A DNA stretch of 64,000 nt from Fructobacillus americanaquae (GTDB lineage Bacteria; Bacillota; Bacilli; Lactobacillales; Lactobacillaceae). Both the position numbers and the translations under genes were made by a program. A model generated the notes under the pieces. It did not search any database and was not told where the DNA came from. It worked only from the letters and a program-made list of their open reading frames with translations. The stretch lies in the NCBI RefSeq assembly GCF_024029775.1, contig NZ_CP097122.1, forward strand, positions 1,055,001 through 1,119,000, written 5' to 3'. Below are positions 43,730 to 51,609 of the stretch, piece by piece. Numbering within the stretch: the first letter of the stretch is position 1; each line of letters begins with the position of its first letter.

Positions 43730-45205
43730 ATGGCTAAAGAAGGAGAGACAACCAAAATCAACTTGTTTCTTTCGCCAAATGAGAGTCAATTTAATCGATT
43801 GAAAACCTGGTCGATTTCGGTGGGTAAGCAACGCTATGATTTACAGTATCCTGATTTGACAGAACAAGAAGTCAAAGAAACCATCAAGACGTTGAAAGAC
43901 CATCAGCAGGCTTTTTTAAGTCAACTTTCGGTCGAAGAAATCATTCTGATGATTAGTACTGCCGCCGAAAAATGGATGGACCCGGAGTACAATGAGCGCC
44001 AGTTGGCACTAAAGTTATTACCGATTATCACGGGATACAGTGAGGAAACGATTAACTTGGAAATTAGGCGGTATATGCGCCTGTTTCGTGCCAAAGAGTT
44101 ACGTCGCTTTTTAAATACGGAATTGGCAAACCCAGCAATTTTGGATGCTTTTCAGCCACAAGCATCCGGAAGCCTAACCAAGGCTTATGGCCCCCAAACA
44201 AGCTTTCACGTTTTTTCCGGTAATATTCCTGGTCTCCAGGTTTGGTCGCTCGTAATGACACTGTTGGTAAAATCAGCTAGATTTGGGAAAACTTCCTTTG
44301 CTGAGCCGCTTTTCCCGGTGCTCTTTGGCCAAAGTTTATTAGCAGTGGAACCCAGATTGGCGGGTTGCTTGGCAATCTTTCCTTGGAAAGGTGGTAGCAA
44401 GAAGTCAGTTGAGAAAGCGGCTGCGGCTGGGACAGAGGCTACGATTGCCTATGGCTCGGATCAATCGGTGAAGAATGTTCAGACATTGGTGCCAGCTGGC
44501 CATTTATTTTTGCATTTTGGCTATAAAATCAGTTTTGCTCTGGTTGGTCAAGAGGCGTTGGCGACCGATCGGTATCAAGGTACCGTTAATCGGGCGGGTG
44601 CGGACGTAGCGATTTATGACCAGCAAAGCTGCCTGTCGCCGCAGTGTATTTTCGTTGAACGCGGTGGTTCTCTGTCACCAAAGGACTTTGCTAGTGCGTT
44701 AGCAGCTGATTTGGCAAGCAGACAACAACGGTGGCCTCGGGCGGACCTGGATGACCAACAAGCCACAGCCATTAACCGCTTAAGGGCACAATTTCAATTG
44801 GAAGCAATCGCTGATCACAGCTTGACAGTCTATTCTAGTCCGCAAAAGACAGATTGGACCGTTGTTTACCATGATCAACCCATCTTCATCAGTTCGCCAT
44901 TAAATCGGTTTGTGCATGTGGTGGCCGTTGATAATTTACTGACTGTGCCGATTTACTTAAGACCCTACCAGCAGTACTTACAAACTGCCGGTATCGCTGT
45001 CGCACCAAAACGTCTGTTACCAATCACGGATACTTTGGGCCAAGCGGGTTTGTGCCGGATTACCGCCTTAGGGGAGATGACTCGGGCACGACCTGGTTGG
45101 CACCATGATGGTCGTTTTAATATATTAGATTTGTTGCGGTTTACAGATATTGAGCCAAGTGCAGAAAGTCTGGCTGAACACTTAGATACAGATGTGGAGT
45201 GGTAA
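43730..45205 (+). CDS. LuxC-like acyl reductase
   Basis: A 491-residue member of the LuxC family, aldehyde-dehydrogenase-fold enzymes that reduce an activated acyl group to the aldehyde with NAD(P)H. FHVFSGNIPGLQVWSL (about 155-170) matches the family cofactor region, and the catalytic Cys is Cys301 in DQQSCLSPQCIFVE. I chose the ATG at 43730, with AAAGAGGA upstream, over one 15 bases earlier that overlaps the luxE-like stop. With the LuxE-like protein it should reduce an acid to an aldehyde. The substrate is unknown; the TPP riboswitch points to thiamin metabolism. Confidence 0.85.
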   Translation: MAKEGETTKINLFLSPNESQFNRLKTWSISVGKQRYDLQYPDLTEQEVKETIKTLKDHQQAFLSQLSVEEIILMISTAAEKWMDPEYNERQLALKLLPIITGYSEETINLEIRRYMRLFRAKELRRFLNTELANPAILDAFQPQASGSLTKAYGPQTSFHVFSGNIPGLQVWSLVMTLLVKSARFGKTSFAEPLFPVLFGQSLLAVEPRLAGCLAIFPWKGGSKKSVEKAAAAGTEATIAYGSDQSVKNVQTLVPAGHLFLHFGYKISFALVGQEALATDRYQGTVNRAGADVAIYDQQSCLSPQCIFVERGGSLSPKDFASALAADLASRQQRWPRADLDDQQATAINRLRAQFQLEAIADHSLTVYSSPQKTDWTVVYHDQPIFISSPLNRFVHVVAVDNLLTVPIYLRPYQQYLQTAGIAVAPKRLLPITDTLGQAGLCRITALGEMTRARPGWHHDGRFNILDLLRFTDIEPSAESLAEHLDTDVEW

Positions 45206-45207
45206 AG

Positions 45208-45975
45208 ATGTTATTAGAAAATCAAGTCGCACTGGTGACTGGGGCTAGCCGGGGCATTGGTGCTGCCGTTGCTAAAAAATTTGCTGCTGAGGGAGCACTT
45301 GTTATCGTCAATTTCTTGAAAAATCAGGAAAAAGCGGATGCAGTTGTGCAAGAAATCCAGACAGCCGGAGGACAAGCGGTCGCGATGGCTGCCAATGTTT
45401 GTGATGACCAGGCAGTTCAAGATATGATGACGATGATTGCTGATAATTTTGCAGGTTTGGATATTGTTGTTAATAATGCCCTAAGACACTACAGTTTTAA
45501 TCCAAAAAACCGTCATCAGGTGGAATCGATGCCTTGGAGTGACTATCAGGAACAATTTGAGGGGGCAGTCAAGGCAGCTTACAATGTCAACCGGGCTGCC
45601 CTCCCTTTGTTAAAGGCGAACCAGGACGGTCGAATTATTCAGATGATCAGTAACCTTGTTCAACAGCCAATGGTTCCTTACCACGATTATATTACTGCGA
45701 AGGCTGCTTTATTAGGCTATTCGCGGGCATTAGCCAAAGATCTTGGGCCATTTGGTATCCGCGTGAACACAATTGCACCTGGGCTGACTTATCCGACCGA
45801 TTCGAGCAGTGCTACTGGTAATGACGTGCGTGAGCGGTTGTTGGCTCTCTCGGCAACGAAATGGTTAACCATTCCAGAAGATGTGGCTGGAACAGCTCTG
45901 TATCTAGCTTCAAGATTATCCAATAACGTGACGGGTCAGTGCATTACAGTTGATGGTGGTCTAACCATGAATTAA
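45208..45975 (+). CDS. Short-chain dehydrogenase/reductase (FabG-like)
   Basis: A 255-residue classical SDR. GASRGIGAAVAKKF (about 12-25) binds the dinucleotide, NNALRH is the NNAG variant, the catalytic Ser lies in QMISNLVQ, and Tyr/Lys are in YITAKAALLGYSRALA. The end NNVTGQCITVDGGLTMN is typical. It follows the LuxC-like gene directly. As the last enzyme of the operon it is the natural candidate to reduce the LuxC-made aldehyde to an alcohol. A role in fatty acid synthesis is less likely, since no fab genes are near. Confidence 0.85.
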   Translation: MLLENQVALVTGASRGIGAAVAKKFAAEGALVIVNFLKNQEKADAVVQEIQTAGGQAVAMAANVCDDQAVQDMMTMIADNFAGLDIVVNNALRHYSFNPKNRHQVESMPWSDYQEQFEGAVKAAYNVNRAALPLLKANQDGRIIQMISNLVQQPMVPYHDYITAKAALLGYSRALAKDLGPFGIRVNTIAPGLTYPTDSSSATGNDVRERLLALSATKWLTIPEDVAGTALYLASRLSNNVTGQCITVDGGLTMN

Positions 45976-46022
45976 CAATCAACTTGTTTTTTTATTAGGT
46001 GTTTGTTTGAATAAGTGAAACA

Positions 46023-46072
46023 AAAAAGGAAACAACTAGTCAGGGAGAAGCCTGACTAGTTGTTTCCTTTTT
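46023..46072. terminator. Strong bidirectional terminator
   Basis: A perfect 22-base stem (core AACAACTAGTCAGG) with a 6-base loop. A-run and T-run on opposite sides let it end both the TPP-riboswitch operon and the convergent TauE gene. Confidence 0.92.
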
Positions 46073-46078
46073 ATCTTT

Positions 46079-46819
46079 TTAAAAGAACAAACGAATACCA
46101 AAGTACATAATGACAAAGCCAATGAAGGGCGATAAGAACTTGTTAATCTTTTTTGGATCAAATTGTTTTAGAACAAGGGGTGTCAGAATTGAACCCGCCA
46201 CACCACCAATCATCAGATAAAGGCCAGCTGTCCAAGAAATAGGACCGCCACTTAGTAAGTGGCTGATGAGCCCGACGACAGCTAAAACCCACAGAACGTA
46301 GGTTGTGGTACCAGCAGCCTTGACTGCAGGCACGTTCATAATCGAAAGGCCCGCTACGGTGGCCGAGCCACCTGATAGGCCGCCAAAACCAACCATCAGG
46401 CCGGAAATTAGTCCAAAGACTGGTGCGACTTTACTATTCTCATTGGACTTTGCGTTCTCTTTTTTCTTACGGAAATTTTTGATGACCACAATCAAGCCCA
46501 TCCCAGTCAACAAGATTCCGACGCCGAGATTGTAAACAGTGACGGGAATGAACCGGGAGACGGCGGTACCGATGATAATGCCTGGAATACCGGCTATAAT
46601 TAATCGATTTCCAAGTTTACTTTCGATATTCTTTAACCGCCATTGTGTTATCATGCCTGAAAAAAGGGCGAAGACGGCAATTAAGAGCGAAGTTGGGACA
46701 GCGACGACAGTCGACATCCCTAAAGTCGATGTTAGCACTCCAAGGTAAAAAGTGGCACCCCCACCACCAATTAAGGTAACAAAGCAGCCAATTAGGAAAC
46801 CATAGAAAATTGCAATCAT
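46079..46819 (-). CDS. TauE/SafE family exporter
   Basis: A 246-residue membrane protein with about eight helices. The two TauE/SafE repeats are recognisable, one with GGGGATFYLGVL and one with GLMVGFGGLSGGSATVAGL. Family members export sulfite, sulfoacetate or other organic anions. The substrate here is unknown. I chose the ATG at 46819; the frame is open 6 codons further to a TTG without a ribosome-binding site. A minus-strand terminator-like hairpin about 200 bases upstream may be part of a leader. Confidence 0.82.
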   Translation of the reverse strand: MIAIFYGFLIGCFVTLIGGGGATFYLGVLTSTLGMSTVVAVPTSLLIAVFALFSGMITQWRLKNIESKLGNRLIIAGIPGIIIGTAVSRFIPVTVYNLGVGILLTGMGLIVVIKNFRKKKENAKSNENSKVAPVFGLISGLMVGFGGLSGGSATVAGLSIMNVPAVKAAGTTTYVLWVLAVVGLISHLLSGGPISWTAGLYLMIGGVAGSILTPLVLKQFDPKKINKFLSPFIGFVIMYFGIRLFF

Positions 46820-46837
46820 GAAAAAACCAGCTTTCAA

Positions 46838-47464
46838 ATAAAAGATTTAGCAAAACCGAGCAGGGTTTGCGGAGGTTCAGGAGATGAACCTTCAAACAGA
46901 ATGACACTAATTATTAGTAGTCTACCAGTCTTTGCCAAAAAATGCAGGGTAGGAGTTGGTTAAAAGAAAAAAGTGCGAGGACGTCAGCAGCAAAAAGAGC
47001 GGAAAATTTTAGTATCAAAAAAGGACTGGGATTTCCAGTCCAAAGGTTGGCTAGTAACTTGGTGGCAGTGAAAGAATTAATGGAACGGTAAACAGGTCGG
47101 AATAAAAAATGCATTTTTTGGGAAACGTGATAGAAATATAGTTAGGAACTCATTGATTACACGAAAGAATCCTGTTTACCCAATGTCGAACAATAGAAGT
47201 AGGAATTAAGACAAGTATTCATATAAGGACACTGCCACCAGGTTCCTAGCACCAAGATTATATAATAATTTTAAAATAACGACCATTATTTAAAAATATT
47301 ATACAAAAGCAGGGCGATTAACTAAAAAATAAATTTAAATATTGAAAGTTGCCGGTACCATAGTTTGGTCAGGGAGATTAAGGTTGATTGGGGCTGATTT
47401 ATTCAGACTGTGACAACCGTTTTTTTCTTAGTCAAGCAACGACCCGTTGCTCTTCAGGCAAAAT
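46838..47464. other. Long non-coding region upstream of the TauE gene
   Basis: No credible gene is seen. On the minus strand, leading to the TauE gene, there is a terminator hairpin at 47017-47041. Hairpins AGGTTCA/TGAACCT (46873-46891) and GCAAAACC/GGTTTGC (46850-46870) follow. AAAAAATGCATTTTTT at about 47105-47120 is a perfect AT palindrome. It may be a structured leader, but no known riboswitch or T-box consensus was found. Confidence 0.5.
47017..47041 (-). terminator. Leader or orphan terminator upstream of the TauE gene
   Basis: On the minus strand GGACTGG pairs with CCAGTCC around a 5-base loop and is followed by six T. It lies about 200 bases before the TauE start and about 430 after the NUDIX gene, which has its own terminator. 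Confidence 0.65.
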
Positions 47465-47485
47465 AAAAAAGGCCTTAGGCCTTTT
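47465..47485 (-). terminator. NUDIX gene terminator overlapping the stop codon
   Basis: AAAAAGGCC and GGCCTTTTT form the stem, and the loop is the TAA stop codon itself (47475-47477). Confidence 0.75.
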
Positions 47486-47993
47486 TGTTTGAAAAAGATT
47501 CGCGTAACCATGGTTGGTTACTGGCCTCATTTTCAGTTAAAACACGTTCGAGCGTTTCCGCCGCCGCAGGCACAAACATTTCTGGTCTTGGGTTAACCGG
47601 AATAAAGTCGGCGGCCAAAGTTTCATCACCATCGACAACTAAATCAGCTGCGCTGGCACCAGGAACTAAGCGGACCTCAAAGCCCATTGACAAGGTCTCT
47701 TGGGCATCGCCCCATGAATTTTTGTCTGTGACGTGGCTGGCTACGCCTAAGAGCCGGACTACTTCGACATCGAGATTGGTTTCTTCTTTAAATTCACGGA
47801 CAACGGCCTGCATTGGTGACTCACCATACTCCAAGAACCCCCCTGGGAAGCCGTAGCCATTCTTTGAATCACCACGTTTTTCTAATAAAATAGCGTCGTG
47901 GTTTTCATTCCAAAGTACGCCCCAGGCAGAGGGAAAAATCATGCCTTCGTGACCAACTTTTGCCCGCATTCGAGCGATATAATTTTGTTCCAT
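47475..47993 (-). CDS. NUDIX hydrolase
   Basis: A 172-residue protein with the NUDIX box GGFLEYGESPMQAVVREFKEETNLDVE (G-x5-E-x7-REUxEExxD-type, about 52-78), the catalytic metal site for hydrolysing nucleoside diphosphates linked to a moiety X. GYGFPGGFLEYGE is typical of ADP-ribose or nucleotide-cleaning enzymes. The substrate is not predictable. I chose the second of two adjacent start candidates (ATG at 47993). Confidence 0.88.
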   Translation of the reverse strand: MEQNYIARMRAKVGHEGMIFPSAWGVLWNENHDAILLEKRGDSKNGYGFPGGFLEYGESPMQAVVREFKEETNLDVEVVRLLGVASHVTDKNSWGDAQETLSMGFEVRLVPGASAADLVVDGDETLAADFIPVNPRPEMFVPAAAETLERVLTENEASNQPWLRESFSNKKA

Positions 47994-48122
47994 CAAATAA
48001 CCAGCTTTCTTATTTTTAGCTTTGAGTTAATTTTACAATAGTATCATAACATTCAATCATGGTGTTTTGCGGGCTGTTTTTTGCAGACTAATTTGCTTGT
48101 CAACCGTTTCCAAGATCGACCG

Positions 48123-48131
48123 TGCTATAAT
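48123..48131 (+). promoter_or_regulatory. tgt promoter, extended -10
   Basis: TGCTATAAT at 48123-48131. No good -35 at standard spacing was found. Confidence 0.55.
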
Positions 48132-48164
48132 GGGAATAGTGAAAATTTTTGAAGTAGGTGAAAT

Positions 48165-49382
48165 ATGACACAGCAAAAGGGTGCCGTTTGGTACGAACAC
48201 CTTCATACTGAAAAACATACCGGTGCACGTCGTGGCCGATTACATACTCCCCATGGAACCTTTGAAACGCCAATGTTTATGCCAGTTGGAACTCAGGGCG
48301 CCGTTAAGGGCGTGAATAATCGAACATTGAAGGAAATTGGGTCCCAGTTTATCTTGGCCAATACTTACCATTTGTGGGTTCGCCCCGGAGATGAGTTAAT
48401 TGCTGAGGCCGGCGGCTTGCACAAGTATATGGGTTGGGATCAGGCCATTCTAACCGATTCTGGCGGCTTTCAAGTCTTCTCATTATCCGATTCGCGTAAA
48501 TTGAGTGAAGAAGGGGCGACCTTTCGTAACCACGTGAACGGCGACAAGATGTTTTTGTCGCCGGAAGTGGCCATGCGCATTCAGAACAATTTGGGTTCTG
48601 ATGTCATGATGCAGCTGGACGAAGCCATTCCTTATTTTGAAACCTATGAGTATATTCGGGATTCCATGCAACGATCATTACGTTGGGCAGACCAGGCACA
48701 ACAGTATCACAAGAAGACCGATACTCAGGCTTTATTTGGAATTGTCCAAGGAGCTGGTTTCCGCGATTTACGGACTGAATCCGCTCAGGAATTGGTCAAG
48801 ATGGACTTGCCAGGCTATGCCGTGGGTGGTTTATCTGTTGGTGAATCAAAGAAGGAAATGAATCGGGTTTTGGACTTTACCATGCCAATCTTACCCGAGG
48901 ATAAGCCCCGTTATTTGATGGGGGTAGCTGCTCCTGACTCCTTGATTGATTCGGTTATCCGCGGGGTGGACATGTTTGATTGTGTCTTGCCAACGCGAGT
49001 CGGCCGTAAGGGGACACTGATGACTAAGCGCGGTCGAGTGGTAATTAAGAATTCGAAGTATAAGAATGACTTTTCACCTATTGATCCTGATTTGGAATAT
49101 TATTCAAAGAATCCCATCCGGTCAAATCAGTTTGGCAATTTAGCGCAATACGATTTGCCATCTTATAGCCCTTATCAAAACCTATCAAGGTCTTACTTAC
49201 ACCATCTCTTTAATGCCAATGAGTTGCTGGGAGCGCAAATTGCCTCAGAGCATAACCTGCGCTACCTGTTAAACTTAATGGAAGAAATGCGGACTGCGAT
49301 TGAAGAAGACCGACTCTTGGAATTCCGTGAGCAGGTCTTGGAAGATTATGGTTATAATAAACCCAATGCGCGTTTGTTCTAA
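48165..49382 (+). CDS. tgt: Queuine/preQ1 tRNA-ribosyltransferase
   Basis: Exchanges G34 in GUN-anticodon tRNAs for preQ1. The 405-residue TIM barrel has [13 protein letters not shown] (nucleophile/general base Asp region), [37 protein letters not shown] with the catalytic Asp, and downstream the family's zinc region, in which the usual CxCxxC motif is not evident. The segment after [11 protein letters not shown] lacks the canonical Cys triplet (VLNIKNAKHA..CSC.C). That is seen in some lactic acid bacteria, but I flag it. yajC follows, as usual. Confidence 0.9.
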   Translation: MTQQKGAVWYEHLHTEKHTGARRGRLHTPHGTFETPMFMPVGTQGAVKGVNNRTLKEIGSQFILANTYHLWVRPGDELIAEAGGLHKYMGWDQAILTDSGGFQVFSLSDSRKLSEEGATFRNHVNGDKMFLSPEVAMRIQNNLGSDVMMQLDEAIPYFETYEYIRDSMQRSLRWADQAQQYHKKTDTQALFGIVQGAGFRDLRTESAQELVKMDLPGYAVGGLSVGESKKEMNRVLDFTMPILPEDKPRYLMGVAAPDSLIDSVIRGVDMFDCVLPTRVGRKGTLMTKRGRVVIKNSKYKNDFSPIDPDLEYYSKNPIRSNQFGNLAQYDLPSYSPYQNLSRSYLHHLFNANELLGAQIASEHNLRYLLNLMEEMRTAIEEDRLLEFREQVLEDYGYNKPNARLF

Positions 49383-49429
49383 AAATTTGTTACAATAGTT
49401 TAAACTAAAATAAATTAAAGGAAGTTTTT

Positions 49430-49738
49430 ATGCAAAGTTTCATTTTCCCTCTATTAATTATTGTTGTGATGCTTTGGTGGATGTCACGGACAAGCAAGAA
49501 GCAACAACAACGCCAACAAGAGATGCGCAGCAATCTGAAGCCAGGTGCTAAGGTGATTACCATTGGTGGTTTGCATGCTGTTGTTGATGCTGTCAACGAA
49601 GAAGCAAAGACTGTTGATTTGGACGCCGAAGGCGTTATTTTGACTTTTGAAGCAACGGCTATCCGGACTGTTAAACCTGAAGAGGCTAAGTCTGACGATA
49701 ACACCGCTGAAGAAGCAAAGGACGAAGCAAAAGATTAA
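49430..49738 (+). CDS. yajC: Preprotein translocase subunit YajC
   Basis: A 102-residue accessory subunit of the Sec translocon. One N-terminal helix (about 3-20) is followed by a basic segment (SKKQQQRQQEMRSNLKPGAKVITIGGLHA) with the family motif PGxxVxTxGGxxG/A. A long acidic tail (EEAKSDDNTAEEAKDEAKD) ends the protein. It lies 47 bases after tgt, with AAGGAAG before its ATG. Confidence 0.93.
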   Translation: MQSFIFPLLIIVVMLWWMSRTSKKQQQRQQEMRSNLKPGAKVITIGGLHAVVDAVNEEAKTVDLDAEGVILTFEATAIRTVKPEEAKSDDNTAEEAKDEAKD

Positions 49739-49775
49739 GACGTGACTCGTTTTGTTTAACACAAACAGTCGTCTT

Positions 49776-49807
49776 GGACCCTCCCAGCAATTCGGGAGGG
49801 TCTTTTT
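49776..49807 (+). terminator. tgt-yajC terminator
   Basis: GACCCTCCC pairs with GGGAGGGTC around AGCAATTC and is followed by five T. Confidence 0.9.
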
Positions 49808-49875
49808 ACCAGTAAAAAGGGACAAAAATTCTAAGGAATGCTGATTTGCCCCAAAAACGTGATGAGGAAGAATTG

Positions 49876-51609
49876 ATGAATTTATTATTACATTATGCCA
49901 GGCCTTATTGGAAGCAAATCACCTGCGCTGTTTTAGCAGTCGTGACGATGGCAACGGCAACATTATTGCAGCCTCAGTTTTTAAAGCGGATGCTATCGGC
50001 TATTATTGCTGATAATTCACAGGCCGTTCTCCATAATGGGGTTTGGCTGCTAGTACTAGCCGTTGTTGGTATGATTGCCGGGGTTTCAGGCACCTATTTT
50101 GCTTCCCAAGTTTCCCAAAGTTTTGCGGCTGATTTACGACGAGCAGAGTACGAAAAAATTCAGTCGTTTTCTTTGACACAAATCCAAAAGTTTTCGTCTG
50201 CTAACTTGGTGATTCGACTAACCAATGATATTAACCAGGTGCAACGGTTTGCCATGCAGTTGCTGCAAATTATTTTACGCGTGCCAATTTTGTTTGTCGG
50301 TGGCTTGGTGTTGGCCATTTGGACCATGCCTAGTCTTTGGTGGGTAATTGTTTTGATGATTATTTTAATCATGTTGGCAACAGGACGTATTTTTGGCAAA
50401 ATGGGTGGTTTGTTTGGTAAGTTCCAACATATCTTGGACAAAAACAACACTCTTACCCAAGAAAGCCTTTCAGCCGTCCGCGTCGTGAAGTCCTTTAACC
50501 AAGAAAAGCAGGAAGAAGATAACTTTGCAGCTAGTACTAAGGAATTGACTGATTTAAACCAAAAGATTTCTTATATTTTCTCATTAATGCTGCCGGTTTA
50601 TATGCTAATTTCCTATATTGCCATCGCTGCGGCTTTACTTTTGGTTTCGCAAACAATTTTGAAGAATCCCGATGAATTGGCAAAAATTACACCTTTTATC
50701 ACCTATTTAAATCAGATTTTGTTCTCCTTGCTGATGATGGGAATGGTTTCCAACATGGTTTCCCGCGGTTTGGTTTCTTTGAAGCGTATTGGGGCGGTGA
50801 TGGCCGAGCCCAGTACCATTAATATCCATGCCAATGCTGAAACTGGAGCGGTTAAGCGGTTGAATGGGGTGATTACTGTTCGCAATCTTTCCTTTGCCTA
50901 TCCAAATGATGACAAACAGGTTTTGCGCGATATTTCCTTTAACCTTCTCGCTGGTCAAACGCTTGGCATCGTTGGTTCGACCGGGTCCGGCAAGTCAACT
51001 TTGGCACTGTTGTTAGCCCGTTTGTATCAGCCGAGTGCGGGTCAGATTGACATTGATGGCCAAGATTTACAAACCATCGACCAAGAAACGCTGCATCAAA
51101 ACCTATCAATTGTCTTGCAAAAGCCAGTCTTGTTTTCCGGCACGATTGAAGACAACTTAAAGATGGGGCGTCCAGATGCCAGTTTGGCTGATTTAGAAAA
51201 GGCAGCCGACCAGGCTCAGGCCAGTGAATTTATTAACCAATATCCTAACCGCTTTGGTCAAGAAGTGTCTGAAAGGTCTTCTAACCTTTCTGGTGGGCAG
51301 AAGCAACGGTTGTCGTTGGCGAGAGCCCTTGTTAAAAATCCGAGTTTGTTAATCTTGGATGATTCAACCTCGGCCTTGGATGCCCGGTCAGAAAAGTTGG
51401 TTCAAGAAGCATTAGCCAAGGACTTTGTGGCAACCACTAAGGTGATTATTGCTGAAAAGATTGCTTCCATTATCCATGCAGATCAGATTCTAGTCATCGA
51501 TCAGGGGCAGATTGTTGGTGCAGGAACGCACCAAGAACTACTCGAGCAGTCTGAAATTTATCAAGATATTTACCAAAGTCAAAAAGCAAAGGAGGACAAC
51601 CATGGCTGA
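49876..51609 (+). CDS. Heterodimeric ABC exporter subunit with degenerate ATP site
   Basis: A 577-residue half-transporter: six membrane helices (about 10-310), then an ATPase domain. Walker A GSTGSGKST and signature LSGGQKQRLSLARAL are normal. After Walker B the catalytic Glu is Asp (LLILDDSTSALD), and the H-loop reads IIAEKIASI, with Glu in place of the switch His. So its own catalytic site is inactive, as in LmrC/BmrC/TM287-type subunits. The partner follows with an 8-base overlap. Drug, lipid or peptide export is possible. I chose the ATG at 49876, with GAGGAAG upstream. Confidence 0.9.
   Translation: MNLLLHYARPYWKQITCAVLAVVTMATATLLQPQFLKRMLSAIIADNSQAVLHNGVWLLVLAVVGMIAGVSGTYFASQVSQSFAADLRRAEYEKIQSFSLTQIQKFSSANLVIRLTNDINQVQRFAMQLLQIILRVPILFVGGLVLAIWTMPSLWWVIVLMIILIMLATGRIFGKMGGLFGKFQHILDKNNTLTQESLSAVRVVKSFNQEKQEEDNFAASTKELTDLNQKISYIFSLMLPVYMLISYIAIAAALLLVSQTILKNPDELAKITPFITYLNQILFSLLMMGMVSNMVSRGLVSLKRIGAVMAEPSTINIHANAETGAVKRLNGVITVRNLSFAYPNDDKQVLRDISFNLLAGQTLGIVGSTGSGKSTLALLLARLYQPSAGQIDIDGQDLQTIDQETLHQNLSIVLQKPVLFSGTIEDNLKMGRPDASLADLEKAADQAQASEFINQYPNRFGQEVSERSSNLSGGQKQRLSLARALVKNPSLLILDDSTSALDARSEKLVQEALAKDFVATTKVIIAEKIASIIHADQILVIDQGQIVGAGTHQELLEQSEIYQDIYQSQKAKEDNHG

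Noticed and set aside
42597-45205. Bacterial luminescence genes (LuxE, LuxC)
   Set aside because: Only the acid-reducing families are present. No luxA/luxB or LuxD-type gene lies near, and the TPP riboswitch points elsewhere.
46914-47114. A 66-codon minus-strand frame upstream of the TauE gene
   Set aside because: No ribosome-binding site, it runs through a terminator hairpin, and its composition is not protein-like.
46838-47464. T-box or SAM/SMK riboswitch before the TauE gene
   Set aside because: The T-box core and SAM-type consensus sequences are absent on either strand.
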